Shown: one piece after another, positions 35,153 to 43,160 of the stretch
How the letters are laid out: each line of letters starts with the position of its first letter
How positions within the stretch are numbered: the stretch's first letter is position 1
From: an uncultured Collinsella sp.
Lineage (GTDB): Bacteria > Actinomycetota > Coriobacteriia > Coriobacteriales > Coriobacteriaceae
Direction of reading: 5' to 3'
Length of the DNA: 64,000 nt
Assembly: GCA_900540985.1 (NCBI GenBank)
Contig: UQIC01000006.1
Location: 1 to 64,000, forward strand
Notes under the pieces: model-generated
Told to the model about the DNA's origin: nothing
Seen by the model: the letters and a program-made list of their open reading frames with translations, nothing else
The model's database searches: none
Made by a program: the position numbers and the translations under genes

Positions 35153-36117
35153 CTACTGCCACGCCTTCGGGAGGATAACGCCGGGGGCGCAGTGATTGAA
35201 GTCACTATGATTGGCATAGGTTGGGACATTCCAATCGGAACAGTCGAGGTTTAGATTTTTGCAATAGCTAAACATGCCGAGCATATCCATAACATCTGAG
35301 GTCTTCCACCCTGGTCCAAATTTCACGCTTTTCAGCGAACTGTCGGTGGAAAAAAGGAGACGTAAATCGCCGGCTTTCCGCGTCGACCATCCGGAGATGT
35401 CAATCTCCTCGACCTTGTAAAGGTTTTTGAGCGCCGAGTCGAATTCGACGACCGAGGACGTATCCCAGCTTGAAATACTGAAGGAAGTCGCATTGCCGCA
35501 ATACGCGAATGCGTGCTGCAGATTTGTGCAGTTCGACATGTCGAACTTTGCCAGATCAAAGCTCTTACAGTTCTCCATGTACTGAAAGCAAAATGCCAAC
35601 GAGTGGATTTCTATGCCATCGTCAATGGCCTTTACGGCCACGATATTATTTCTGTTAGGCCACCAGGGGGCAGTCGTCTTGCCGTCGTTTCCCACGGTCG
35701 CGGTGGCGTATCCATTTTCGAACCCCGTATACACCGCCGTCACGCGGCGGCTGTTGAGCATGTCACCGACTCTGGGGACCCCGCGGCGCTTGTAGAACAT
35801 AAGGCTGTGGTCGTCCTCCGAGTACACGGCGAACGCTATCCCGTGAACGGGGTCCACGATGTCGGCGTCGGTCAACGACCCGTTGCCGCCGCCCGTGCCG
35901 CCCGACTCCCAGCTCCCCTTTGAGATTCCGTTGCCGAGCGTCCCCGCCACCGTGTTGAACTGGTTTGTGATCGCCGACGAGACCCACGGTCCCGCGATTA
36001 GCACCACCAGGACGATGATCGCGATGATCAGTACGTACTCGACAGTCGACTGCCCCTTCGGGCGGCGGGTAAATCTGGGAGATACCCCCCCCCGAAAGGA
36101 ATTTCCGCTGCATGCAT
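35153..36117 (-). CDS. Type IVb pilin-like protein C with DUF285/BspA-like repeats; out of frame at the G9 tract
   Basis: The body reads GQSTVEYVLIIAIIVLVVLI, then a Gly-rich linker and, from about 35850 to 35153, repeats of the DUF285/BspA-like kind (LQHAFAYCGNATSFSISSWD, MFSYCKNLNLDCSDWNV). The prepilin segment and linker are close to those of A and B, but the C-terminal domain is unrelated. With nine G, neither ATG 36117 nor ATG 36113 reads into the body. Ten G from the first ATG, or eight from the second, would give GVSPRFTRRPKGQ and full length. I read it as an OFF phase variant; a sequencing error in the run is the alternative. Confidence 0.75.
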
Positions 36118-36188
36118 GTGCGGCTCCTCTCGGATTGCTTTGGCTGATGCTGCAGAGGATAGACGCGATTACTAAGGATGAGTCAACA

Positions 36189-36203
36189 ATGCCGCAGCGG
36201 CAT
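36189..36203. promoter_or_regulatory. Palindrome upstream of pilin gene C
   Basis: ATGCCGCAGCGGCAT, a near-perfect 15-bp palindrome centred 79 bp before ATG 36117. On the minus strand TTGACT follows 2 bp later as a possible -35 box. Confidence 0.55.
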
Positions 36204-36271
36204 TCACACTAAGAGGGTAAGGCGTTCGGAGTGACATCCCGTTCCAAAACGTATACTTGATTTAAGGCGGA

Positions 36272-36931
36272 GTGGAATGTGGGCGCGCAAGGAGATGCGG
36301 AATCGATGAGAGCCTCAAAAAAACTACTGCAGTGTTATCATCTTTCATCCTCTCTATTCTTCCATTTCTGATTCTATGGGCGGCTTGGTCAGTCCTCCCT
36401 GATACAATTCCCGCTCATTGGAGTGGGGGTGTGGTTGATCGATGGGGTAATAAGCTTGAATTGCTGGTTGTTCCGCTGTTTTCTCTGATTGGTTCTATTG
36501 CAATTTCTGTGTACCTTATTGTTTCCACGCGGCGAAGAGAGTTCGCGGATTTCTCTGCTCGAATGCGACGGGACTTTGTTGCGTGCTATATTTCTAGTCT
36601 TCTTTTATCGACAACCTGCTCAGTGATAATTGCCGTTTGGGTTCAGTTGATTCTTACGCAAAGCACTGCGGTTGATGGGGGACTTGGACTATCGATCCTG
36701 TATTCCCTTCCCGGGCTATATGTGATCTTGTGCACTTTGCCGCCTTTTTATGCGAGCGGCGAGAGCAAAAAGGCAGAGCGCCTGATAACAGTTCTTATTG
36801 GCTGCGCGGAGATTGTTCTTTGTGGAATAGTGCTTGAAGGTTCGGCTGCCTCTTATACGATGATTGGACTGATGATTCTGTTATGTGCGTTTGAGATTGT
36901 GTCACAGGTAAGGGATAGCCGGTCCTTATGA
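36272..36931 (+). CDS. DUF1648/SdpI-like membrane protein
   Basis: The 219-residue protein has six hydrophobic segments. After the first comes the DUF1648 motif LPDTIPAHWSGGVVDRWGNK near residues 42-61, typical of SdpI-type immunity proteins and similar membrane proteins. GTG 36272 is the only start giving the full frame but has a weak site. ATG 36306 has AAGGAG 11 bp upstream and leads into a run of seven A; with eight A it would enter the same frame, which suggests a slipped or decayed start. No toxin gene lies next to it. Confidence 0.65.
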   Translation: MECGRARRCGIDESLKKTTAVLSSFILSILPFLILWAAWSVLPDTIPAHWSGGVVDRWGNKLELLVVPLFSLIGSIAISVYLIVSTRRREFADFSARMRRDFVACYISSLLLSTTCSVIIAVWVQLILTQSTAVDGGLGLSILYSLPGLYVILCTLPPFYASGESKKAERLITVLIGCAEIVLCGIVLEGSAASYTMIGLMILLCAFEIVSQVRDSRSL

Positions 36932-37432
36932 GTTGAATTACGCGCGTGCGGATATAAAGGTTGGCATGTTAAGCTGGTCGTTTTCTCGTTCTGGGACATT
37001 TGCAGTAGGATGAGTGGGACTAGGCGCGCTGCGGTGTGATGGTGACGGTTGAGACTTGTATCGCTGCAAATCCGCTGATGCACATTTTGCTATCGGGCTT
37101 GAAGGTGGGACCTACAGGTCTTTGTTTAGGATGTTCCGGTCGTCCAACACGTGTTGCACGGCTTTATATTGTTACGCTCGTTCGGCGCTCCGTTGGAGCA
37201 TTTCCGGGTTTGTCGGCATCATGACTTGGCCAAGTGACACGCTTGCCGGGACGGTTGTAACGCCGCGCCGGTTCCGTGTGCTCCTTCGTTGTTGGCCTGT
37301 CCAGCCGGGGGCGGATTCGGCCTCATGTTGTGGCGCACGGCCTTCAGGGGCTTCCCCCTGGCGAGTTATGTTCGTCCGTATGGGTAAGGGTCGGGTTGAG
37401 CTGACAATCCCGTGTCGGAAGGGGCTTGCACC
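36932..37432 (+). other. Intergenic region
   Basis: About 500 bp with no gene that I trust. Open frames here are short and of poor composition. GGAAGGGG before 37433 is the ribosome binding site of the next frame. Confidence 0.4.
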
Positions 37433-37942
37433 ATGCGCGCGATGACAGAGATTGAGTGGCTGGACGGCCGTGTGACGAAGGTGCCGGAGCTCGCCCTGGG
37501 CGATGCGCTCGGCGAGAGCGTCCAGGCGGAGCTCGATTTCGGGTTCGACGACGTGTTGGAGGGCCTTTGGGTTGAGGTGCGCCATCATGAGCCGGATGAG
37601 GACTCGGACGGCGACCCGCGCGGGAGGGGCTGCGCACTGTACGCGGACTGCCGGTACAGCCTGGTCGAACCGTCGGACCTCGACCGTGTCTTCTGCATCC
37701 TTTACGAGGGGCAGCCGAGGGTCCAGCCGCGTCGCGGGGGAGCTCGTGAACCTTTCGCGGGCCTGCGCGTTGTCCTGCCTCATGCTCGGATCTCCCTACC
37801 CGCCAGGCGCCCTCGAGGCCCTGGCCGCGTGCGCTCGATACCTCTGCGGTCCGGCTTTCACGTCCGACCTCGCCGCCCGCGTCCGCGCGCGGACCCCATC
37901 CGGCCTCACGCGCTTGAATATCGAGCTGAGCCCAAACGATGA
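37433..37942 (+). CDS. Hypothetical protein, probably frameshifted
   Basis: The first 95 residues look like a real acidic protein (MTEIEWLDGRVTKVPELALG, then YSLVEPSDLDRVFCILYEGQ). After about 37725 this frame becomes Arg/Pro-rich, while the frame one base over reads like protein (GELVNLSRACALSCLMLGSP, then GALEALAACARYLCG). A frameshift near a G5 run at about 37737, or a second overlapping gene starting at GTG 37747, would explain this. I do not recognise the family. Confidence 0.45.
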   Translation: MRAMTEIEWLDGRVTKVPELALGDALGESVQAELDFGFDDVLEGLWVEVRHHEPDEDSDGDPRGRGCALYADCRYSLVEPSDLDRVFCILYEGQPRVQPRRGGAREPFAGLRVVLPHARISLPARRPRGPGRVRSIPLRSGFHVRPRRPRPRADPIRPHALEYRAEPKR

Positions 37943-38362
37943 CCCACACCCCATCGGTCTTCATGATGATGCCTCGATGAGCCAGCTCGGCCAGAGCTTT
38001 CGATACAGTCGGTTGAGTCGAACAGACTTTTTTTCGAGCTTGTCCTGACGCATGAAAAGACCTTTTGTAAGTTCTTTTCCGTTGGCATCCTTCCTATTAG
38101 GCCCTTTGGACGTCTGGAAGGAGCAAATCATGATCAGAATCGCAAGCTGGACGCGATTCTTCGCGACCGCAAATAATGAGTCGTAGGATGGCCTGTTGAT
38201 TCCACTCAGGATCTCGCTCTTTGCAATCTCATCCTGTCGAACGTCAAGCGCCGCCTCCATCTCGCTAGGCGTCTCGGCCTGATCGGCAACCGATGGAGCG
38301 TCCGTGTCTAAAGGCCACGGGAGGCCACGGCCTTTTTGCGGTTTGTAGCTACTTGTACTCAT
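37906..38362 (-). pseudogene. Winged-helix DNA-binding protein, frameshifted
   Basis: GGAGG lies 6 bp before ATG 38362. The frame runs 133 codons to 37961: an Asp/Glu-rich N-terminus, then VAKNRVQLAILIMICSFQTS. After a run of seven A near 38030-38036 it turns into unlikely sequence, whereas the next frame reads QPTVSKALAELAHRGIIMKT and DGVWVIVWAQLDI, a good winged-helix end. One more A would join them. It resembles plasmid Rep or MarR-like regulators of mobile elements. It is either a broken gene or one that relies on slippage. Confidence 0.6.
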
Positions 38363-38689
38363 GTTGATTCCTCCGGTGCGAGGCTATCCAACCCAATTGC
38401 CGACTGTGCCCATAATATGGTTGATTTCCGATCTCAGCCGAACACATTGAGGGGATAGGCCGTTCCCGCACCTAGCCGAATCCCCCCGCGGCCCCTCCCG
38501 GGGCCCGGGGGCGCCGTTTTCCCAGTTGAAGGAACGGTGGAGATGTGTTTCGATGGGTCCGGTGGCCATGCTCCACCCGCCGCCCGGCACCTCTTCCCAG
38601 ACTCAGCCGGACGGTCGGTCCGTCTATTCCGTTTTTCCCTTTCAGGCTAGGACAGCGGGGCATCGCCCCTCTCTGCGCGCGCCCTCTCG
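38363..38689. other. Intergenic region before the IS21 remnant
   Basis: GC-rich, with no gene that I trust. Left inverted repeats of an IS21 element were not found, which fits loss of that end of the element. Confidence 0.4.
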
Positions 38690-38760
38690 GCGGGGCCGGC
38701 GGGGCCGACCTGTCGGTCTACGACGGGTTCCTGAAGGGGGCGGTCGCCGATGGCAGCTAG
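38690..38760 (+). pseudogene. istA: IS21 transposase IstA, only the extreme C-terminus
   Basis: About 20 codons (GADLSVYDGFLKGAVADGS) end in a stop that overlaps the istB start by 11 bp, as istA and istB do. The remaining ~400-500 codons of the integrase-type transposase are gone, so this IS copy cannot move by itself. Confidence 0.65.
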
Positions 38761-39493
38761 CGAGGAGCTGGCCCGCAGGGTCGTGGAGGCCGGGCGGTCG
38801 TGCTCGCTCACCACCGCCGTCCTGGAGGAGTGGTCGAGGCTCGGCACCCCGAAGCAGGTGGAGTACCTGGCGGGCTACCTCGAGGCGGAGAGGTCCAGCC
38901 GCGAGGCCTCGAAGCGCGCGACGCTGCTCAGGCGCTGCGCGCTGCCGGCGCCCAAGACCTTCGACGGCTACGACTGGTCGGCCGTGTCGTGGCCGGAGGG
39001 CATGGGGCGCGAGTCGCTGCTCGCGCTCGACTTCGTCGAGCGCAGGGAGGACCTCGTGCTCATGGGCGACGTCGGCACCGGCAAGACGCACATGGCGTCG
39101 GCCCTCTGCGCGCTGGCGTGCGAGAGGAGGCTCGAGGCGCGCTTCTTCACGGCGTCCTCGCTCGTGATGCGCCTGAGGCGCGCCCGCGACGACGGGAGGC
39201 TCGACCGGGAGGCCGCGCTCATCGGCAAGGCCCGCCTGCTCGTCATCGACGAGCTCGGGTTTCTCCCGCTCGACGCGGACGGGGCGAGGCTGCTCTTCCA
39301 GGTCTTCGCCGACGCATACGAGAGGCAGTCGGTGGTAATCACCACGAACCTGGAGTTCAGCAGGTGGGGGTCGGTGTTCGAGGACGACCAGATGGCCGCC
39401 GCCGTGATCGACCGCATCGTCCACCACGGGAGGCTCGTCCAGTTCCGCGGCGAGTCCTACCGCGTCCGCCATGCCCTCATGCAGGAGGGCTAG
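38750..39493 (+). CDS. istB: IS21 family ATPase helper IstB
   Basis: The 247-residue DnaC-like AAA+ protein has Walker A MGDVGTGKTHMASAL near residue 104-118, Walker B LLVIDELGFLPLD near 163-175, and the IS21 tail LDFVERREDLV. IstB helps IstA choose targets and assemble. It is intact while its partner istA is not. The codon use and very high GC differ from the neighbouring AT-rich genes. Confidence 0.88.
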   Translation: MAASEELARRVVEAGRSCSLTTAVLEEWSRLGTPKQVEYLAGYLEAERSSREASKRATLLRRCALPAPKTFDGYDWSAVSWPEGMGRESLLALDFVERREDLVLMGDVGTGKTHMASALCALACERRLEARFFTASSLVMRLRRARDDGRLDREAALIGKARLLVIDELGFLPLDADGARLLFQVFADAYERQSVVITTNLEFSRWGSVFEDDQMAAAVIDRIVHHGRLVQFRGESYRVRHALMQEG

Positions 39494-39560
39494 CCGCTCA
39501 AAAAGCGTGCGCGCTTCCGATGCTGCGACTGCTCAATTTCCGATGCTCTTTTTGCTCAAA
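39494..39560. repeat. Right terminal repeats of the IS21 remnant
   Basis: Two short direct repeats, CCGATGCTGCGACTGCTCAA and CCGATGCTCTTTTTGCTCAA, follow istB. Such multiple terminal repeats are typical of IS21 ends. The IS30-like gene fragment begins directly after them. Confidence 0.6.
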
Positions 39561-39564
39561 TCCT

Positions 39565-39971
39565 CTTGACGAAACACAGAATACGTGCGGGCGGCGCTTG
39601 CAGCCGATCGCACGGTACCGGCCGCACCCGTTGCAGCAGCGCGGCCACGCCGCCAGGCGCGGGCAGGCCGCCGACAGGTCGGCCGAGCCGTCGACGCGCT
39701 CGCCGCGCCTGGACTTCGGCGCCGTCACGAACCTGTGCGACGCCACCTCGGCGCTCACCGCCGAGGGCGACCTGCACAGCTCCCTGGCGATCTCCCTGCA
39801 CGAGGCCCTGCGCTCCAGCATCCTCTGGACCGTGTCCCGCTCGTGCCTGGTGAGCCTGCCGTAGGCCCTCGGGGCCGCCTCCGCGGAACCCTTCTTCCTC
39901 TTTCCGGACCGGCCGTCCTCCGATCTCCCGGTGCCGGCCGGTCCGGCCCTCAGGGTATCGGGTTCCCACAT
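39565..39971 (-). pseudogene. IS30-like transposase, 3'-truncated
   Basis: From ATG 39971 about 130 codons remain. After a basic leader comes an IS30-type helix-turn-helix (LTRHERDTVQRMLERRASCR, then EIARELCRSPSAVSAEVASH) and a Cys-rich segment CNGCGRYRAIGCKRRPHVFC. The DDE catalytic domain (about 200 more residues) is lost where the IS21 end adjoins at about 39565. The simplest reading is that IS21 inserted into IS30 and the outer parts were later deleted. Confidence 0.75.
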
Positions 39972-40032
39972 TCATCCGCACATGTGCGGATGAATGTGGG
40001 AGGTGTTCGGATGAAGTTGATAATCAAGGCTT
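39965..40032 (+). repeat. IS30-like element end, copy 2, with a perfect 36-bp palindrome
   Basis: The segment begins with a perfect palindrome of 18-bp arms (39965-40000, centre ACATGT) and runs to 40032. It is shared with 1-58 and, inverted and diverged, with 43050-43113. It spans the transposase start and the likely promoter, so the palindrome may act in autoregulation or be the terminal recognition sequence. Confidence 0.7.
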
Positions 40033-40162
40033 CGATAGCTAACGCAATTTGGTTTTTGAAATATGGACGAATTCCTCGTCAGGAGGGTAAAATGGTGCCG
40101 ACGGCAGCCCAAGTTGTAGAGAGCTGGGCAGAGCCGTTGCTTAATGAAGTTGGGTCATCGTC

Positions 40163-40294
40163 TTAGCGACGGTGGCCTTTCTTTTTGGGCTTCGAACCCT
40201 GCTTGAGTGCCTTGGAAAGGACGACAAGGGCCGTGAGGAGCGAGACCATAGCAGTCAGGAGCTTCACGAGCTCAGTGAAATCGGTCATGGGCAT
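40163..40294 (-). CDS. Small hydrophobic peptide, possible holin-like toxin
   Basis: Forty-three codons encode one membrane segment (about 8-29, VKLLTAMVSLLTALVVLSKA) and a basic tail (KPKKKGHRR). GGGAGG lies 2 bp before ATG 40294 and 8 bp before ATG 40288; the second start is better spaced. The shape resembles type I toxins and holin-like toxins. On the plus strand a 24-codon frame (40092-40166) with a clean AGGAGG converges on its end, so antisense overlap is possible. The role is inferred. Confidence 0.5.
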   Translation of the reverse strand: MPMTDFTELVKLLTAMVSLLTALVVLSKALKQGSKPKKKGHRR

Positions 40295-40533
40295 CACCTC
40301 CCATCGGATGGAGGGCTCTGCCCGGCACGAGGGCTGCCGACAGCAAGGACGATTCTATCAGAGCGGCTGACTCCCGCCCGATTATTACCATCCCACCGCG
40401 CCTGTGCAAAAAAGAGGGCCGCCAAACAGCGACCCTCCAGCGAAAGTGCATGTTATTTAGGACAGTCAAATTCTTTGAAAAACAAATGGATGCTGTAGAA
40501 TTACAAATAAGAGTCACCCGGAAGGAGCGATCG

Positions 40534-40971
40534 ATGAAAAGCAAACGATTTGTCCTGAATGCACTTCTGGTAGTAGCAATATTGACGCTCTTCGTCTTTT
40601 CGTACTCATACATGAATCAGCCAAGATTTGGATATGCTTTATACGCTGTTTTTTCCGGCGAAACAACTTACAACGCTATAGGCTTCATTGACGCAATCTT
40701 TTTCTATGTAGTCGGCCCCGTATCAAGCGAACTGGTCGCTTATGTTGTCAGCTACAACCTGAATCAACAAAGCCAAACTCACTCAGCGACTTCGGCCAAA
40801 CAAGGAATCAATCTCTTCGCAATAATGATAATTCTGCAAATTGCGACTGTGTTGATTATCGCCCTGACCGCAACAAACGTTTTGAAGTATGAGTTCGGAT
40901 TCATCGCGAGCTGTCTCATGGCAATTGCCGCGGGTATAGCGGTTTCGTATACGACACCGGCAAAGAAGTAG
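40534..40971 (+). CDS. Hypothetical membrane protein
   Basis: The 145-residue protein has four hydrophobic segments (about 5-25, 40-70, 90-112 and 118-138). ATG 40534 has GGAAGGAG 7 bp upstream. Base composition is clearly more AT-rich than the core genome. Family not recognised. It could be an immunity or superinfection-exclusion protein, but nothing in the sequence proves that. Confidence 0.6.
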   Translation: MKSKRFVLNALLVVAILTLFVFSYSYMNQPRFGYALYAVFSGETTYNAIGFIDAIFFYVVGPVSSELVAYVVSYNLNQQSQTHSATSAKQGINLFAIMIILQIATVLIIALTATNVLKYEFGFIASCLMAIAAGIAVSYTTPAKK

Positions 40972-41455
40972 ATCAACTAACAGGGCCTATTTGGAATCCG
41001 AATCGTCCATGGAACCGTCGATGCCGGTTTTGGTGTCGTCATCCGTATTGGAATCGTCATCCTTGGGGCTTATAGGACACACATTTTGTCCTATAAGCCC
41101 CGATCAATTCATACTCCTCATCCTCGCCGAATTGCGAGTATGGCAGAATCGGCACTGGATGGCAGCGCGCTAGGCCGTGTTCGCGGAGTTACCCCCCCCC
41201 GTTTTTATCGTAACAGCTGATTCTAGGGACGCTTCAAAAAGTCAACCGAGAGTTTTGTCCCGTCAAGACGCCGAACGAGAATTACGTACCGCCAAGAGCC
41301 TCAAAACACGCCCCTCGCGGAACAGAATCCTCACTCGATTTCCATGCGGAGTAAAAACGTCAATCAATCATCCTCCGCAACGTCTATCCACCAAAAAGGC
41401 CGCCCCACGTGGAGCGGCCTTTGCTCGCAGCTTTTTACTGATAGTTACTCAAAAA
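40972..41455. other. Intergenic region with a C9 run and hairpins
   Basis: No gene that I trust. It has a strong hairpin (GGGGCTTATAGGACA at about 41068-41082 with its complement), a run of nine C at 41192-41200 without a gene next to it, and a hairpin at about 41398-41420 (AAGGCCGC with GCGGCCTT) that, read on the minus strand, ends in TTTTT and should terminate the next minus-strand gene. Confidence 0.5.
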
Positions 41456-41875
41456 TTATTCCAACACATCCACAGAAGAGCAGCGAATCGTATTTTTCTT
41501 TCGGGAATCGAGAAAATAGCCTACCTTGACTTTAGACCCAACGCTCACGGGGCTATCGCTTACATAGCGCGTATGTTCTGAATCAACCAGAATGGTCAGA
41601 CGATCAGACCCGTCGTTATATGGATCTTCGCTTTCGACCGACATGGTAAAATCGCCAGAGCTGTCAACGTTCAACACCAATCCGCTCACGAACCACAAAT
41701 GTGAATAGTCACCTCCGCTATCTTTTTGGCAACGCTCCACTTTTAGAAATAGCGCAGAGAATGCGAACACGGCAACTGATATAGCGATGAAAACCTTAAC
41801 GCCACTCCCCTTGCCATGAAATACAAATTTATTCGCCAAAGAAAAATACCCCTGCCTTATCCGTGTAATTAGCAT
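41456..41875 (-). CDS. Membrane-anchored small protein
   Basis: The 139-residue protein has one membrane segment (about 27-43) and an outside domain of beta-strand character (about 60-139: HLWFVSGLVLNVDSSGDFTM, then VSVGSKVKVGYF) that resembles an OB-fold-like domain such as DUF3221. The ribosome site at ATG 41875 is weak and the true start could be internal. A terminator hairpin follows the gene. Confidence 0.55.
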   Translation of the reverse strand: MLITRIRQGYFSLANKFVFHGKGSGVKVFIAISVAVFAFSALFLKVERCQKDSGGDYSHLWFVSGLVLNVDSSGDFTMSVESEDPYNDGSDRLTILVDSEHTRYVSDSPVSVGSKVKVGYFLDSRKKNTIRCSSVDVLE

Positions 41876-41971
41876 AGTACTACGTTAACGTGCTCATGGC
41901 TGTGGGTTGGTTTAACCTACAGCCATGCTAAAGTTGCCAAAAGGGGGCACAAAGGCCAATACGTTTGCGCC

Positions 41972-42232
41972 ATGCAGGCACAGCGACCTGGCATCGTATG
42001 CACCGGCGGGATCATCGCTGGCCCGCAAGGAGGGCATATCCACGCGCTCATGGTCGCCGGAGGCCTCGTGATGCAGCACGCGCCGGGCGGCGACTGGAAG
42101 CGCGTCGATTGGGACGTGCTTGCCGCCTGGCTCGACAGATACGGTTACAAGGTCGCTGATTGCGAGACGGAGACCCTTCCGACCGCCGACGCGGCGAGTG
42201 GGAACGCGAGGGTAAAAACGCATCGTCGCTGA
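41972..42232 (+). CDS. Hypothetical small protein
   Basis: The 86-codon frame reads plausibly (GGHIHALMVAGGLVMQHAPG, then DWDVLAAWLDRYGYKVADCE) but has no clear ribosome binding site, and similar-looking sequence continues upstream of the ATG without a start. It may be the C-terminal part of a lost gene. Not recognised. Confidence 0.35.
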   Translation: MQAQRPGIVCTGGIIAGPQGGHIHALMVAGGLVMQHAPGGDWKRVDWDVLAAWLDRYGYKVADCETETLPTADAASGNARVKTHRR

Positions 42233-42466
42233 ACCAGTGAGTCAGTATTCTTTAGTTGGATGATGGATATTGAAATTGATTAGCGAGATAATGTGCATAT
42301 CTCATAATGTATGCGTTGCACCATGAGAGAGGGGTCTGTCATGAGCTGGAAACCGAGAAAATGCGTTATCGCCGGTCTCGTGACAACCGGTCCTGACGGC
42401 GGCTTGTTTGCAACCGCAATGACATCGTACCGACTTTTCACTTGCATGTTCTGAAAGGCAGTTGCC

Positions 42467-42706
42467 ATGTTGTCGCAAAACCAATCGAGATACTTGGCCA
42501 CAATCGGCTTTGCCCTGCTTGCATTACTCTTTGCTAGCGACCTTTTGCTGAAACCGCCCAAGGAACTCGTTTCGCTTGCCATAGCCTGCATTTCCGCCCT
42601 TTACTTTACGGCAACCCTATTCGTCGGACTAAAGGAGAGAAAAAAAGGCGCAGTCGTTGCATCCGCCGTAGGCGTGATCATAGCCATTGCCTCATTCTTT
42701 ATCTGA
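42467..42706 (+). CDS. Small membrane protein
   Basis: The 79-residue protein has three hydrophobic segments (about 9-27, 34-53 and 60-78) and a short KERKKG loop. AAAGGCAG precedes ATG 42467. Not recognised. Confidence 0.5.
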   Translation: MLSQNQSRYLATIGFALLALLFASDLLLKPPKELVSLAIACISALYFTATLFVGLKERKKGAVVASAVGVIIAIASFFI

Positions 42707-42718
42707 CACATTGGTGAT

Positions 42719-43040
42719 CTAGGGGCGATATCGTAGGAATACGACCGGGAGAGCCGGGACCAGATTGCCCGGGTTGCCCGGTCGGCTCGCGCGACGGCGC
42801 GGCGGTTCCACAGAAAGCTCTCCGGACTTCACGCCGTTTCTGATCGCATTGTAGACAGCCATCTCGTCTTCGCAGTCGGCGAGCACGCGGTGTGCGTCGT
42901 CGTTTTGGATGTACAGTAAATCTCGAAGGTCCTCCATGCACCAGCGTCCGAGATTTTGGCCATGCGCGTTGCGCGAGCTGATAAGTGTCGATTGCGATGT
43001 TGTAGTTAAAGTCCAGACCAAAGCCGTCCCAGGCAGAACG
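42719..43040 (-). pseudogene. DnaQ-like 3'-5' exonuclease, C-terminal relic
   Basis: Two adjacent frames together match the end of a DEDD exonuclease: NYNIAIDTYQLAQRAWPK, then one base over NLGRWCMEDLRDLLYIQ and DDAHRVLADCEDEMAVYNAI, with the family's H-R-x-L-x-D motif. The first motifs are missing and the frame breaks near 42960. The upstream side ends at an IS30-like end (43050-43113). Confidence 0.6.
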
Positions 43041-43049
43041 GCTTTGTTT

Positions 43050-43113
43050 CCTTGAATATCAACTTCATCCGGACACTTCCCGCATTCATCCGTGTGTGTA
43101 CGGATGAATGCGG
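43050..43113 (-). repeat. IS30-like element end, copy 3 (inverted, diverged)
   Basis: The sequence is the reverse complement of 39965-40031 with about 85% identity, including the palindrome (arms CCGCATTCATCCG at 43080-43092 and its complement at 43101-43113). It lies in opposite orientation to copies 1 and 2. No transposase remains next to it. Confidence 0.65.
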
Positions 43114-43160
43114 AGTCCGATACCCCGGCGGCCTGATCGGCAGACCGCCGGGAACTCTCA

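Noticed and set aside
37344..37964. A 206-codon minus-strand frame that starts at an ATGA overlap
   Set aside because: Only its first ~20 residues read like protein, and these belong to the end of the frameshifted winged-helix gene; the rest is Arg/Pro-rich.
41192..41200. A run of nine C, like the tracts in the pilin genes, as a fourth pilin gene start
   Set aside because: Beyond the run only GTA[T/A]CTCC matches gene C. There is no ATGCATG leader, no prepilin segment and no palindrome at the expected distance.
41177..41581. A 134-codon plus-strand frame
   Set aside because: It crosses a C9 run and a terminator hairpin, has no domain, and its end overlaps a better minus-strand gene.
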